Positions 9,021-18,028 of a stretch of 64,000 nt of DNA are shown one piece after another (position 1 is the stretch's first letter; every line of letters begins with the position of its first letter). The notes below the pieces were generated by a model. That model was not told the DNA's origin. It did no database searches and was given only the letters and a program-made list of their open reading frames with translations. The position numbers and the translations under genes are program-made. Where the stretch lies: the NCBI RefSeq assembly GCF_019702925.1, contig NZ_AP024713.1, forward strand, positions 1,612,001-1,676,000, in the 5' to 3' direction. This DNA is from Campylobacter sp. 19-13652 (GTDB taxonomy: Bacteria > Campylobacterota > Campylobacteria > Campylobacterales > Campylobacteraceae).

Positions 9021-9622
9021 TGGTTATTAAACCGGAGTTTAAAAACAAACTATCAAGCCTAATTAAAAACATAGAGGCAAAAAGTAGCGCCGAGGTAATC
9101 TGTGTAATCACAAAAAGCACGCTAAATACTAAATTTACGTGCTTTTTGGTGTCTTTAGCGATAGCCGCACTTTGTGGGTTTTTCTCGATCTTTTTAAATT
9201 TAAGCAGCGTATTTTATATATTCGGGGTGGTTCTTTGCGGAGTATTTTTGATTTTACAAATTTTCCCAGCTATTTTTAGGATTATTTTACCTGAAAAATT
9301 TATAAATAAAATTTTATATAAATTTGCACTAAAAAACTTTAATAGCCTAGGTTTTAATGAAATAAATTCCAAACAAGTGCTAATGTTTTTTGTATCCTTA
9401 AGCGAAAAATATATCTGCGTAATAACCAAAGAAAGCCTAAACAAAGAAAATGGTAAGCTTGAAAATATCATAAAAGAATTTATCCAAACAGCAAAAAACG
9501 GCAACTTAGAAATTGGAATAATCAAAGCTTTGCGCGATTGCGGAGATGTTTTAATCCAAAGCTTTCCAGTAAAAAAAGACGACGTAAATGAAATAGAAAA
9601 AGAGGTAATAGAGCTTGATTAA
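9020..9622 (+). CDS. TPM-domain membrane protein, second gene of lemA operon
   Basis: A 200-residue protein with an N-terminal TPM-like segment (KLSSLIKNIEAKSSAEVICVIT), two closely spaced hydrophobic helices at about 40-90, and a second conserved part (FNSLGFNEINSKQVLMFFVSLSEKYICVI, then IKEFIQ and DCGDVL). This split TPM layout is common in the middle gene of lemA-TPM-ygcG clusters. The GTG start at 9020 shares its first base with the lemA stop. Its end overlaps the TTG start of the next gene. Role unknown; membrane maintenance has been proposed for the cluster. Confidence 0.8.
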   Translation: MVIKPEFKNKLSSLIKNIEAKSSAEVICVITKSTLNTKFTCFLVSLAIAALCGFFSIFLNLSSVFYIFGVVLCGVFLILQIFPAIFRIILPEKFINKILYKFALKNFNSLGFNEINSKQVLMFFVSLSEKYICVITKESLNKENGKLENIIKEFIQTAKNGNLEIGIIKALRDCGDVLIQSFPVKKDDVNEIEKEVIELD

Positions 9623-10502
9623 AAAGATTATTTTATTTCTTGCTATTTTTAATTTTGCGTTTGGGATTGACTTTACAAAGATAAATAGCCAGGTAGTTGA
9701 TGAGGCTAATATACTAAGCAAAGAGAGCAAAACAAAGCTAGAACAAAGACTTAGTGATTTTGAAAAGAAAAGCTCGGTGCAAATTTTAGTACTAACCCTT
9801 AAAAGCCTTGATGGATACGACATAGCCGAGTATGGCTATAGGCTTGGCAGAAAGCTTGGCATAGGGCAAAAAGGGCTTAATAACGGAGTGATATTATTAG
9901 TAGCTCCAAATGAGAAAAAGGTAAGGATTGAGGTTGGATACGGATTAGAGGGCGCGCTAAGCGACGCAGTAAGCGGCGACATAATACGGCATGTCATCCT
10001 GCCTAAGTTTCGCACTGGGGATTTTGACACAGGCGTACAAGAGGGCGTAGAGGCAATGATAAAGGCTAGCGAGGGTGAGTTTAGCGGACAAGGACAAGTA
10101 GCGCAAAGCGATGAGGAGGCAGATTTTATAGCACCCTTACTTGTAATTGGCTTTATTTTATTAAATTTTATAGGCTCATTTTTTAAAAATAAATCGCTCC
10201 ACAGGCTATCTCGTGCAGCATTTTTAGGCATATTTGCCACCCTAATAGCCACAGGCTTTATAAACTCCGGGATAATTTTAATCACAATCTTTCTAGCCGT
10301 GTCATTGCTCTCATTTTTTACAATATCTAGCCCAAAAAATGGGAATTTTATATCAAATGATGATTTTTTTAGCAATATACCCAGGGGTAATTTTAAAAAT
10401 TTTGAAAACTTTGGCTCCTTTAGCAGCAAAAGCTCAAGAAATAGTGGCTTTAGAGGCGGAGGTGGTAGCTTTGGCGGCGGAGGGGCAAGTGGTAGCTGGT
10501 AG
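9615..10502 (+). CDS. YgcG-type TPM-domain protein
   Basis: A 295-residue exported membrane protein: signal peptide (about 1-17), TPM domain at about 25-150 with VDEANILS, VQILVLTL, GLNNGVILLVAP and KVRIEVGYGLEGALSD, then two hydrophobic helices near 175-235 and a low-complexity tail ending in Gly/Ser repeats (RGGGGSFGGGGASGSW). The Gly-rich tail is a hallmark of YgcG proteins. Translation appears to start at TTG 9615, overlapping the previous gene by 8 bases, so it is translationally coupled to it. Last gene of the lemA operon. Confidence 0.88.
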   Translation: MIKKIILFLAIFNFAFGIDFTKINSQVVDEANILSKESKTKLEQRLSDFEKKSSVQILVLTLKSLDGYDIAEYGYRLGRKLGIGQKGLNNGVILLVAPNEKKVRIEVGYGLEGALSDAVSGDIIRHVILPKFRTGDFDTGVQEGVEAMIKASEGEFSGQGQVAQSDEEADFIAPLLVIGFILLNFIGSFFKNKSLHRLSRAAFLGIFATLIATGFINSGIILITIFLAVSLLSFFTISSPKNGNFISNDDFFSNIPRGNFKNFENFGSFSSKSSRNSGFRGGGGSFGGGGASGSW

Positions 10503-10544
10503 GCATTTTGCGCCTCATGCTTTAACTTTTGTGCTAAAACTCGC

Positions 10545-10550
10545 TATAAT
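10545..10550 (+). promoter_or_regulatory. Probable -10 element for the UDP-glucose dehydrogenase gene
   Basis: TATAAT 24 bases before the ATG, implying a short leader and a promoter separate from the lemA operon, which ends at 10502. Confidence 0.6.
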
Positions 10551-10574
10551 CAGTAAAAAATTTAAGAGGCGAAA

Positions 10575-11893
<1,319 letters not shown>

Positions 11894-11897
<4 letters not shown>

Positions 11898-12400
11898 AAG
11901 TAAAGGGCGTTATTTTAGCTACCATTTGCTCTATTTTTGCATTGCAAGGTTGCGCTAGTGCTTTTAAAACAGGGGCAAAAAGCGAAAAGTCAATAAATTT
12001 AAAAGAGCTTTTCCCGGCGCAAATAAGTGGCAAACAAAGGCAAATAATCACACTAAAAGAGATAAAAAACGAGCAGGATTATCTCGTAATTATAAGCTTT
12101 GGGAAGTGGCTAGAGCTTGATTGCAATCACTACTTTTTAGGAATGGCAGAAATAAAAGAACACTCGCTTAATGGCTACGGGTACGCTTATTATGAATTTA
12201 ACGCACAAAATGGCATCCTAGCTGGGACAAAAATGGTATGCCTGGGACAGAAAAAACAAAATAAATTTATAAAATACAGCAGCACCCTCACTTTACCGTA
12301 CAACCACAAACTCCCACTTATCTTTTACGCGCCCAAAAATGTGAGGGTAGAGTATCAAATTTATAAGCGCATAAATAGCGGATTTGGCTATTTTGAGTGA
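11894..12400 (+). CDS. Ecotin-like serine protease inhibitor, lipoprotein form, AUA start
   Basis: Ecotin homologue predicted to protect the periplasm or cell surface from serine proteases. Recognisable family segments: LELDCN, GYGYAYYEFN, the reactive loop GTKMVCLG, LPYNHKLPLIFYAP and VRVEYQIYKRI. Both disulfide cysteines are present. Aligned with the E. coli loop STMMAC, the P1 Met becomes Lys. Reading upstream in frame gives a perfect lipoprotein signal (KVKGVILATICSIFALQGC, Cys20), but no ATG, GTG or TTG precedes it. The best start is ATA at 11894, six bases after AGGAGT and overlapping the upstream stop as ATAA. The TTG at 11942 would delete the signal. AUC at 11891 is an alternative. 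Confidence 0.85.
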
Positions 12401-12408
12401 TTTTGAGC

Positions 12409-12438
12409 GCTTAAATCCAACGATTAAGCTAATTTTTA
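12409..12438 (+). terminator. Probable terminator after the ecotin-like gene
   Basis: GCTTAAAT and ATTAAGC form an imperfect stem with one bulge, followed by TAATTTTTATATT. Confidence 0.45.
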
Positions 12439-12505
12439 TATTTCTTTAAGTTTGTTTGTTTTTTTGTAAAATCCCAATTATATTTTGATTAATAGGGGGT
12501 AAAAA

Positions 12506-12868
12506 ATGAAAAATGGGCTACTTTTACCAGCTGTACTTTATGTGATTATTATTATAGTGTGTTTTGTACATAATAACTTTTTATTTGTTGGGGATTTGGG
12601 AGATAAACTTACCAAATTTAATGATAAGTGTAAATCTATGCTATATGAGGAATGGAGTAGGCAAAATATAGGAAAAGTTGAAAAATACTGCGAATGCCTA
12701 ACAGATACAATGCATAGCAAAATGCAAATGCCTTACTGGGATAATATTTTAAGTTTTGGGAATGCGGAAATAAACGACACTGAAAAATACTTCCGAGAAG
12801 GAAAAATAGACGCTCTTGATATTTTAAACGAAAAAGAAATTTTATCGTGCAAGAAAAAGGCGCAATAA
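12506..12868 (+). CDS. Small Cys-containing membrane-anchored protein, unknown
   Basis: Not recognised. The 120 residues begin with an uncleaved-looking hydrophobic anchor (LLLPAVLYVIIIIVCFV), followed by a hydrophilic domain probably in the periplasm with four cysteines, two in the motif KYCECLTD. A good ribosome site (AGGGGG) precedes the ATG, and a TAAAAT box at 12467-12472 could be its promoter. The stop overlaps the start of the next gene (TAATG), and the two products share the pattern acidic-aromatic W, then C-x-C followed by an acidic or aromatic residue, suggesting they are paralogues acting together. Confidence 0.6.
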   Translation: MKNGLLLPAVLYVIIIIVCFVHNNFLFVGDLGDKLTKFNDKCKSMLYEEWSRQNIGKVEKYCECLTDTMHSKMQMPYWDNILSFGNAEINDTEKYFREGKIDALDILNEKEILSCKKKAQ

Positions 12869-13197
12869 TGAAAAAAGTGATACTTATCTCTGCTATTTTC
12901 CTAATCTCATGTGGCGATGATATAAATATTTTAAGAGATGACTTCTATGAATGGTGCAAAGCAAACAAGCTAAGCAATAATAATTCAAAGCAATTTTGCG
13001 ACTGCGCTTTTGATTTTTATATATCACATTTTTCCGATAAAGAAATCAAATTTATGCTAAGGGATACTGATGGCTTATTTGGCCAGGACGACTTTTACGG
13101 ATATTATAATATAAAATTTAAAATGGAAAGAGTACACTCAAGTATCTTAGAAAAAAGTTTTGATTACCTAAATTTCATGAATAAATGTATAAAATAG
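12868..13197 (+). CDS. Small Cys-containing lipoprotein, unknown, pairs with upstream gene
   Basis: Not recognised. The 109 residues start at ATG 12868, overlapping the previous stop by one base. The N-terminus MKKVILISAIFLISC is a clear lipoprotein signal with Cys15. The mature part has FYEWCKANK, then QFCDCAFDFY and a final MNKCIK, so four further cysteines. The C-D-C motif and spacing mirror the C-E-C motif of the upstream protein, as expected from an old duplication. Base use is AT-richer than the flanking metabolic genes. The next gene is tRNA-Leu on the other strand. Confidence 0.65.
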   Translation: MKKVILISAIFLISCGDDINILRDDFYEWCKANKLSNNNSKQFCDCAFDFYISHFSDKEIKFMLRDTDGLFGQDDFYGYYNIKFKMERVHSSILEKSFDYLNFMNKCIK

Positions 13198-13205
13198 CGT
13201 TTAAG

Positions 13206-13290
13206 TGGTGCGGTTGAGAGGACTTGAACCTCCACGCCGTGAAGCACCAGATCCTAAGTCTGGCGTGTCTGCCAATTTCACCACAACCGC
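13206..13290 (-). tRNA. tRNA-Leu (UAG)
   Basis: An 85-base class II tRNA on the minus strand. The acceptor GCGGUUG pairs with CAACCGC, the anticodon loop CUUAGGA contains UAG, the long variable arm expected of Leu tRNAs is present, the T arm is GGUUCAAGUCC, and CCA is encoded. Confidence 0.96.
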
Positions 13291-13321
13291 AAAGTTAAAG
13301 ACGTATTTATACCCAAAGCAT

Positions 13322-13352
13322 GCTTAAATTTATATTAAATATAAATTTAAGC
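13322..13352. repeat. Perfect 31-base palindrome between luxS and tRNA-Leu
   Basis: GCTTAAATTTATATT and its exact complement are separated by one base, giving a 15-bp stem. There is no T-run on either side, so it may be a processing or terminator stem for luxS, whose stop lies 23 bases upstream on the minus strand. Confidence 0.7.
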
Positions 13353-13374
13353 TAAGTTAAAAAGCAAAAATCAG

Positions 13375-13875
13375 CTAAATCTTTGAGGGTTCGAGCCTAA
13401 TCGCCTCATTATCGATAAAACCTATGCCACTTTTTAGCACATTTTGCGCAATCTCTTTTGCCTCATCAAGCGAATGCATTTTATACGTACCGCACTGAAG
13501 CTCATTAAGCTCTGGAATATCTGCCTCACTAGCCACATTAAGCACATCTTGCATACTCTTTTCCCACGCCTCACGGACAAGCCCCTCACTAGGCGCACCG
13601 ACAAGGCTCATATAAAACCCCGTCCTACAACCCATCGGAGAAATGTCTATTATCTCCACACCATCACCATTTAAATGTGTTCGCATAAACCCAGCAAAAA
13701 GATGCTCTAAAGTATGAGTGCCTCTCTCGCTCATTATCTGCTTATTTGGTTTACAAAACCGCAAATCAAAAACGCTTATAGTGTCGCCCTTTGGCGTGGT
13801 CATCGTCTTTGCTAGACGCACTGCTGGAGCATTCATTTTAGTATGGTCAACACAAAAACTATCGAGTAAAGGCAT
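13375..13875 (-). CDS. luxS: S-ribosylhomocysteine lyase (autoinducer-2 synthesis)
   Basis: Cleaves S-ribosylhomocysteine to homocysteine and the AI-2 precursor DPD, in the activated methyl cycle. The 166 residues contain the metal motif HTLEH, the catalytic cysteine in [10 protein letters not shown] and the third metal ligand in [10 protein letters not shown]. Length is standard. The gene stands alone, transcribed away from the oxidoreductase gene at 14329, and ends before a palindrome and tRNA-Leu. Confidence 0.97.
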   Translation of the reverse strand: MPLLDSFCVDHTKMNAPAVRLAKTMTTPKGDTISVFDLRFCKPNKQIMSERGTHTLEHLFAGFMRTHLNGDGVEIIDISPMGCRTGFYMSLVGAPSEGLVREAWEKSMQDVLNVASEADIPELNELQCGTYKMHSLDEAKEIAQNVLKSGIGFIDNEAIRLEPSKI

Positions 13876-14328
13876 AATCTCTCCTAGTATTATTATTTGT
13901 ATAATAAAAAAATTAAGTTTAAAAATAAAAAAAATTTTTTATATTTACTAAAAAATGAAAATTAATTTTATATATTTAATTAAAATTAAATAAAATACAA
14001 CATAACATAAATATAAAAATGTCTACATTATAGCCAAAATACAGTAAAAAATAGACAAAAAACAATGTAAATTAACGATTTTATGTTCATTAATTCTTAT
14101 TTTGAATTTTATTTTAAAATAAAAAACTAATAATTTTCATTAAAAAATTTAAATTTTTTTCAAAATTTTTGATTATTTTAACATTTTTTACGCTACAATC
14201 CAAGCAAGGTAAAAATTATGCTACGAGCTATATCAAAAATTTATATCACAAAGCTTAAATGTCTTTTGTGTTAAATATGATATAATTCGTCCGAAATTTT
14301 TACAGATTTTTTGCTGAAAGGCTTTTTT
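13876..14328. other. AT-rich divergent intergenic region, luxS / pyruvate oxidoreductase
   Basis: About 450 bases of very AT-rich DNA with A and T runs and no supported gene. It must hold the promoters of both flanking genes; only the rightward -10 box is clear. Confidence 0.6.
14281..14286 (+). promoter_or_regulatory. Extended -10 element for pyruvate oxidoreductase
   Basis: TGATATAAT (hexamer TATAAT) lies 43 bases before the ATG. Confidence 0.65.
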
Positions 14329-17300
14329 ATGAGTAAAGTTATGAAAACAATGGACGGCAACGAGGCTGCCGCATATGCCTCTTATGCCTTTACAGAGGTA
14401 GCTGGAATTTACCCTATTACTCCAAGCTCACCTATGGCTGACTACACCGACAACTGGGCTGCCCACGGTCATAAGAACCTATTCGGGATGCCTGTAAAAG
14501 TAGTCGAAATGCAAAGCGAAGCGGGTGCTGCTGGTACGGTACATGGCTCATTGCAAGCTGGTGCACTTACTACTACTTACACAGCTTCACAGGGTCTATT
14601 ACTAAAAATACCTAACATGTATAAGATAGCAGGTCAACTATTACCAGGCGTAATCCATGTCTCAGCCCGCGCTATCGCATCTCAAGCGCTATCTATTTTT
14701 GGTGATCACCAAGACATCTATGCCTGTCGACAAACTGGCTTTGCAATGCTAGCTAGCGGTAGCGTGCAAGAGGTAATGGACATCGCTGGTGTAGCCCACC
14801 TATCTGCAATCAAGGGTCGTGTACCATTCCTTCACTTCTTTGATGGCTTTAGAACTAGCCACGAAATTCAAAAAGTCGAGGTCATGGACTACGCTCACTT
14901 TGATCGCTTGCTAGACAAAGAGGCTTTGCAAAAATTTAGAGACGAAGCGCTAAACCCAGATCATCCAAAAACTCGCGGTACAGCACAAAACGACGACATT
15001 TACTTTCAAACTCGTGAGCTAGTAAACAAATACTACGACGCAATACCTGATATAGTAGCTGAGTATCTAAATGAAATTTCAAAAATCACAGGACGCGACT
15101 ATAAGCCATTTACATATTATGGAGCACCGGATGCAGATCGCATAATAGTAGCTATGGGCTCAGTAACTCAATGTCTAGAGCAGGTAATAGATCACCTAAG
15201 AGAAAAAGGCGAAAAAGTAGGCGTAATAAAAGTACACCTTTATAGACCATTTAGTACTAAATACCTATTTGACGTTATGCCAAAAACAGTCAAAAAAATC
15301 GCTGTACTTGACCGCACAAAAGAGCCAGGCAGCCTAGGCGAGCCACTATATCTTGATATTAAAGCGGCATTTTATGAGTCTGAACTACGTCCAGTAATTA
15401 TAGGTGGGCGCTATGGTCTAAGCTCAAAAGACGTAGATCCAGCACAAATGCTAGCTGTATATAAAGAACTAGAAAAAGAAAACCCAAAGAACGGCTTTAC
15501 TGTCGGTATTAATGACGATGTTACATTTACATCTCTTGAAGTTGGTGAACCAATTAGCTTAACTTCTGCTTATGAATGTCTATTCTATGGATTAGGAGCA
15601 GATGGCACAGTTGGCGCAAATAAAAGCTCAATTAAAATCATAGGCGATAACACAGACTACTATGCACAGGCATATTTTGCATATGATAGTAAAAAATCTG
15701 GCGGCTACACTAGAAGCCACCTACGATTTGGTGAAAGCCCAATCCGCGCTACATACTTAGTATCTAATCCTCACTTTGTAGCCTGCTCGGTCGCAGCTTA
15801 CCTAGATATTTATGATGTCGTTGACGGTATTAGAGAAGGCGGTACGTTCTTATTAAACTCAATCTGGGATGAGGCTGAAACAGTAAATAGAATACCAAAT
15901 AAAGTCAAAAAAATCCTAGCTGAGAAAAAGGCAAATTTCTACATCATTAACGCTACAAAACTAGCTCACGAAATAGGTCTAGGTAACCGAACAAACACAA
16001 TCATGCAGTCAGCTTTCTTTAAGCTTTCAGGCGAGCGCCTAGGACTAAGCTTTGAAAAAGCAAAAGAACTGATGAAAAAACTAGCCGCTAAAACTTACGC
16101 AAAAAAAGGCGAAGCTATTATCGAGATGAACTACAAGGCTATCGACGTAGGCGCAGATGGTCTAGTAAAAGTAAATGTAGATCCGGCTTGGGCTAGCCTA
16201 TCAACAGAAGTAGCCGCAAGTGAAGAGCTTTACAAAGGTACTGAATTTGTCGAAAAAATAGTCAAGCCTATGAATGCCGCTCGCGGTAACGAACTACCAG
16301 TTTCAGCCTTTATCGGACATGAGGACGGTAGCTTTGAATCAGGTACAACAGAATATGAGAAACGTGGCGTAGGCGTAATGGTTCCAAAATGGATAGAGGG
16401 AAATTGTATCCAGTGTAACCAGTGTGCCTTTGTTTGCCCTCACGCAGTTATCCGCCCATTCCTTATAGATGATGCTGAAATGGCAGCCGCTCCAGATGGT
16501 GTAAAAGCTCACGCGCTTGACGCAAAAGGCAAAGAAGTAGCTGGACTAAAATATAAAATTCAAGTAAGCCCACTAGATTGTACAGGCTGCGAGCTGTGTG
16601 CTCAAAACTGCCCTACAAAAGAGAAATCTCTCGTTATGGTTCCACTTGGTGAAGAGATGGATAAAGGTGAGCAAGTAAACGCTGATTATCTATTTAAAAA
16701 AGTAACTTATAAATCAGATCTAGTAGGCAAGGGTAACGTCAAAAACGTAGGCTTTGCGCAGCCATATTTTGAATTCCACGGCGCTTGCCCAGGTTGTGGT
16801 GAAACTCCATACATCACTCTAGTAACTCGTCTATTTGGCGATCATATGATAGTAGCAAACGCAACTGGTTGTAGCTCAATCTACGGCGGCTCAGCTCCAT
16901 CTACCCCATATCGCAAAGATGACAATGGACGTGGTGTAGCATGGGCAAACAGCCTATTTGAGGACAATGCTGAGTTTGGTATGGGTATGAAGGTAGCTAC
17001 TGAAACTATCCGCCACAGAATAGAAGATATAATGCTACGCACAAAAGACGCAGTGCCAAATCAACTATCAGCTCTATATAACGACTGGATAGAGTCTAAA
17101 AACACTAGCGCAAATATAGAAGTAGCCAATAAACTAATTCCTATTCTAGAGCAAAATCCAAGCGCAGAAGGCGTAAAAGAGCTACTAGGACTTAAGTCTT
17201 ATTTGCGCCGCAAATCTCAATGGATAATCGGTGGCGACGGCTGGGCATATGATATCGGCTACGGCGGTCTTGATCACGTCCTAGCAAGTGGAGAGAACGT

Positions 17301-17910
17301 AAACATCCTAGTGCTTGATACAGAAGTTTATTCAAACACTGGCGGACAAAGCTCAAAATCAAGCCGCATGGGCTCAGTAGCGCAATTTACAGCTGCTGGT
17401 AAACCTATGCAGAAAAAAGATCTAGGCTACATTGCAATGACTTATGAAAACATTTTCGTCGCACAAATCAACTCAAATGCTAGCCAAGCAAACGTACTAA
17501 AAGCTATCACAGAAGCTGAAGCCTATGAAGGCCCAAGCCTAATCATCGCTTACTCTCCTTGTATAGCTCACGGCATTAAAGGTGGACTAAGCCACTCTGG
17601 CAACCACGCTGAAATAGCCACAAAATGCGGATACTGGCCGACATACATATATGATCCGCGTCTAATAAAAGAGGGTAAAAACCCACTTAAGATAACATCA
17701 AAAGAGCCTGATTGGAGCCTTTATGATGAGTTCTTGCTAAATGAGGTAAGATACAACTCTCTAGCTAAGCAAAATCCAGAACATGCAGCAGAGCTACTAG
17801 CTCACAACAAAGCTGACTCAAAACGCCGCTGGAGACAGCTAAAACGCCTAGCAGAAAGCGACTTCAGCGATGAAGCAGGCGAGGAGCAAGCTGCCGTAAT
17901 AGGCGACTAA
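14329..17910 (+). CDS. Pyruvate:flavodoxin/ferredoxin oxidoreductase, single-chain
   Basis: Oxidatively decarboxylates pyruvate to acetyl-CoA and reduces flavodoxin or ferredoxin, central to microaerobic carbon flow. The 1193 residues contain the fused domains in order: the N-terminal pyruvate-binding part (YPITPSSPMADY), the CoA and linker domains, two [4Fe-4S] ferredoxin motifs (CIQCNQCAFVCP and CTGCELCAQNCP), the extra cluster cysteines (ACPGCGETPY) and the thiamine diphosphate site (GDGWAYDIGYGG to YSNTGGQ). I chose ATG 14329 over an in-frame TTG at 14311 because GAAAGG sits seven bases before it and the product starts at the conserved MSKVMKTMDGNEA. Codon use looks like a highly expressed gene. 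Flavodoxin at 38043 is a likely partner. Confidence 0.96.
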   Translation: MSKVMKTMDGNEAAAYASYAFTEVAGIYPITPSSPMADYTDNWAAHGHKNLFGMPVKVVEMQSEAGAAGTVHGSLQAGALTTTYTASQGLLLKIPNMYKIAGQLLPGVIHVSARAIASQALSIFGDHQDIYACRQTGFAMLASGSVQEVMDIAGVAHLSAIKGRVPFLHFFDGFRTSHEIQKVEVMDYAHFDRLLDKEALQKFRDEALNPDHPKTRGTAQNDDIYFQTRELVNKYYDAIPDIVAEYLNEISKITGRDYKPFTYYGAPDADRIIVAMGSVTQCLEQVIDHLREKGEKVGVIKVHLYRPFSTKYLFDVMPKTVKKIAVLDRTKEPGSLGEPLYLDIKAAFYESELRPVIIGGRYGLSSKDVDPAQMLAVYKELEKENPKNGFTVGINDDVTFTSLEVGEPISLTSAYECLFYGLGADGTVGANKSSIKIIGDNTDYYAQAYFAYDSKKSGGYTRSHLRFGESPIRATYLVSNPHFVACSVAAYLDIYDVVDGIREGGTFLLNSIWDEAETVNRIPNKVKKILAEKKANFYIINATKLAHEIGLGNRTNTIMQSAFFKLSGERLGLSFEKAKELMKKLAAKTYAKKGEAIIEMNYKAIDVGADGLVKVNVDPAWASLSTEVAASEELYKGTEFVEKIVKPMNAARGNELPVSAFIGHEDGSFESGTTEYEKRGVGVMVPKWIEGNCIQCNQCAFVCPHAVIRPFLIDDAEMAAAPDGVKAHALDAKGKEVAGLKYKIQVSPLDCTGCELCAQNCPTKEKSLVMVPLGEEMDKGEQVNADYLFKKVTYKSDLVGKGNVKNVGFAQPYFEFHGACPGCGETPYITLVTRLFGDHMIVANATGCSSIYGGSAPSTPYRKDDNGRGVAWANSLFEDNAEFGMGMKVATETIRHRIEDIMLRTKDAVPNQLSALYNDWIESKNTSANIEVANKLIPILEQNPSAEGVKELLGLKSYLRRKSQWIIGGDGWAYDIGYGGLDHVLASGENVNILVLDTEVYSNTGGQSSKSSRMGSVAQFTAAGKPMQKKDLGYIAMTYENIFVAQINSNASQANVLKAITEAEAYEGPSLIIAYSPCIAHGIKGGLSHSGNHAEIATKCGYWPTYIYDPRLIKEGKNPLKITSKEPDWSLYDEFLLNEVRYNSLAKQNPEHAAELLAHNKADSKRRWRQLKRLAESDFSDEAGEEQAAVIGD

Positions 17911-17916
17911 TTCTTG

Positions 17917-17951
17917 TTTAAACCTTTCCCTTTCTTTGGGAAAGGTTTAAA
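17917..17951 (+). terminator. Strong terminator after pyruvate oxidoreductase
   Basis: TTTAAACCTTTCCC and its exact complement form a 14-bp stem around a TTTCTTT loop, followed by TTTATTTTA. The stop codon is six bases upstream. Confidence 0.92.
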
Positions 17952-18028
17952 TTTATTTTAAATATTCTACACTCAAGCTTTAATATCTATTTTAAATTTT
18001 GTTTTAGAATTTTATAAGTTAAAAATAT

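Noticed and set aside
9836-10429. 197-codon minus-strand frame opposite the YgcG-type gene
   Set aside because: Antisense shadow of a gene with clear TPM motifs; the composition shows no protein-like pattern.
11942-12400. TTG at 11942 as the ecotin start
   Set aside because: It would cut the lipoprotein signal to a few residues and lacks a ribosome site, while the upstream frame is a perfect signal peptide.
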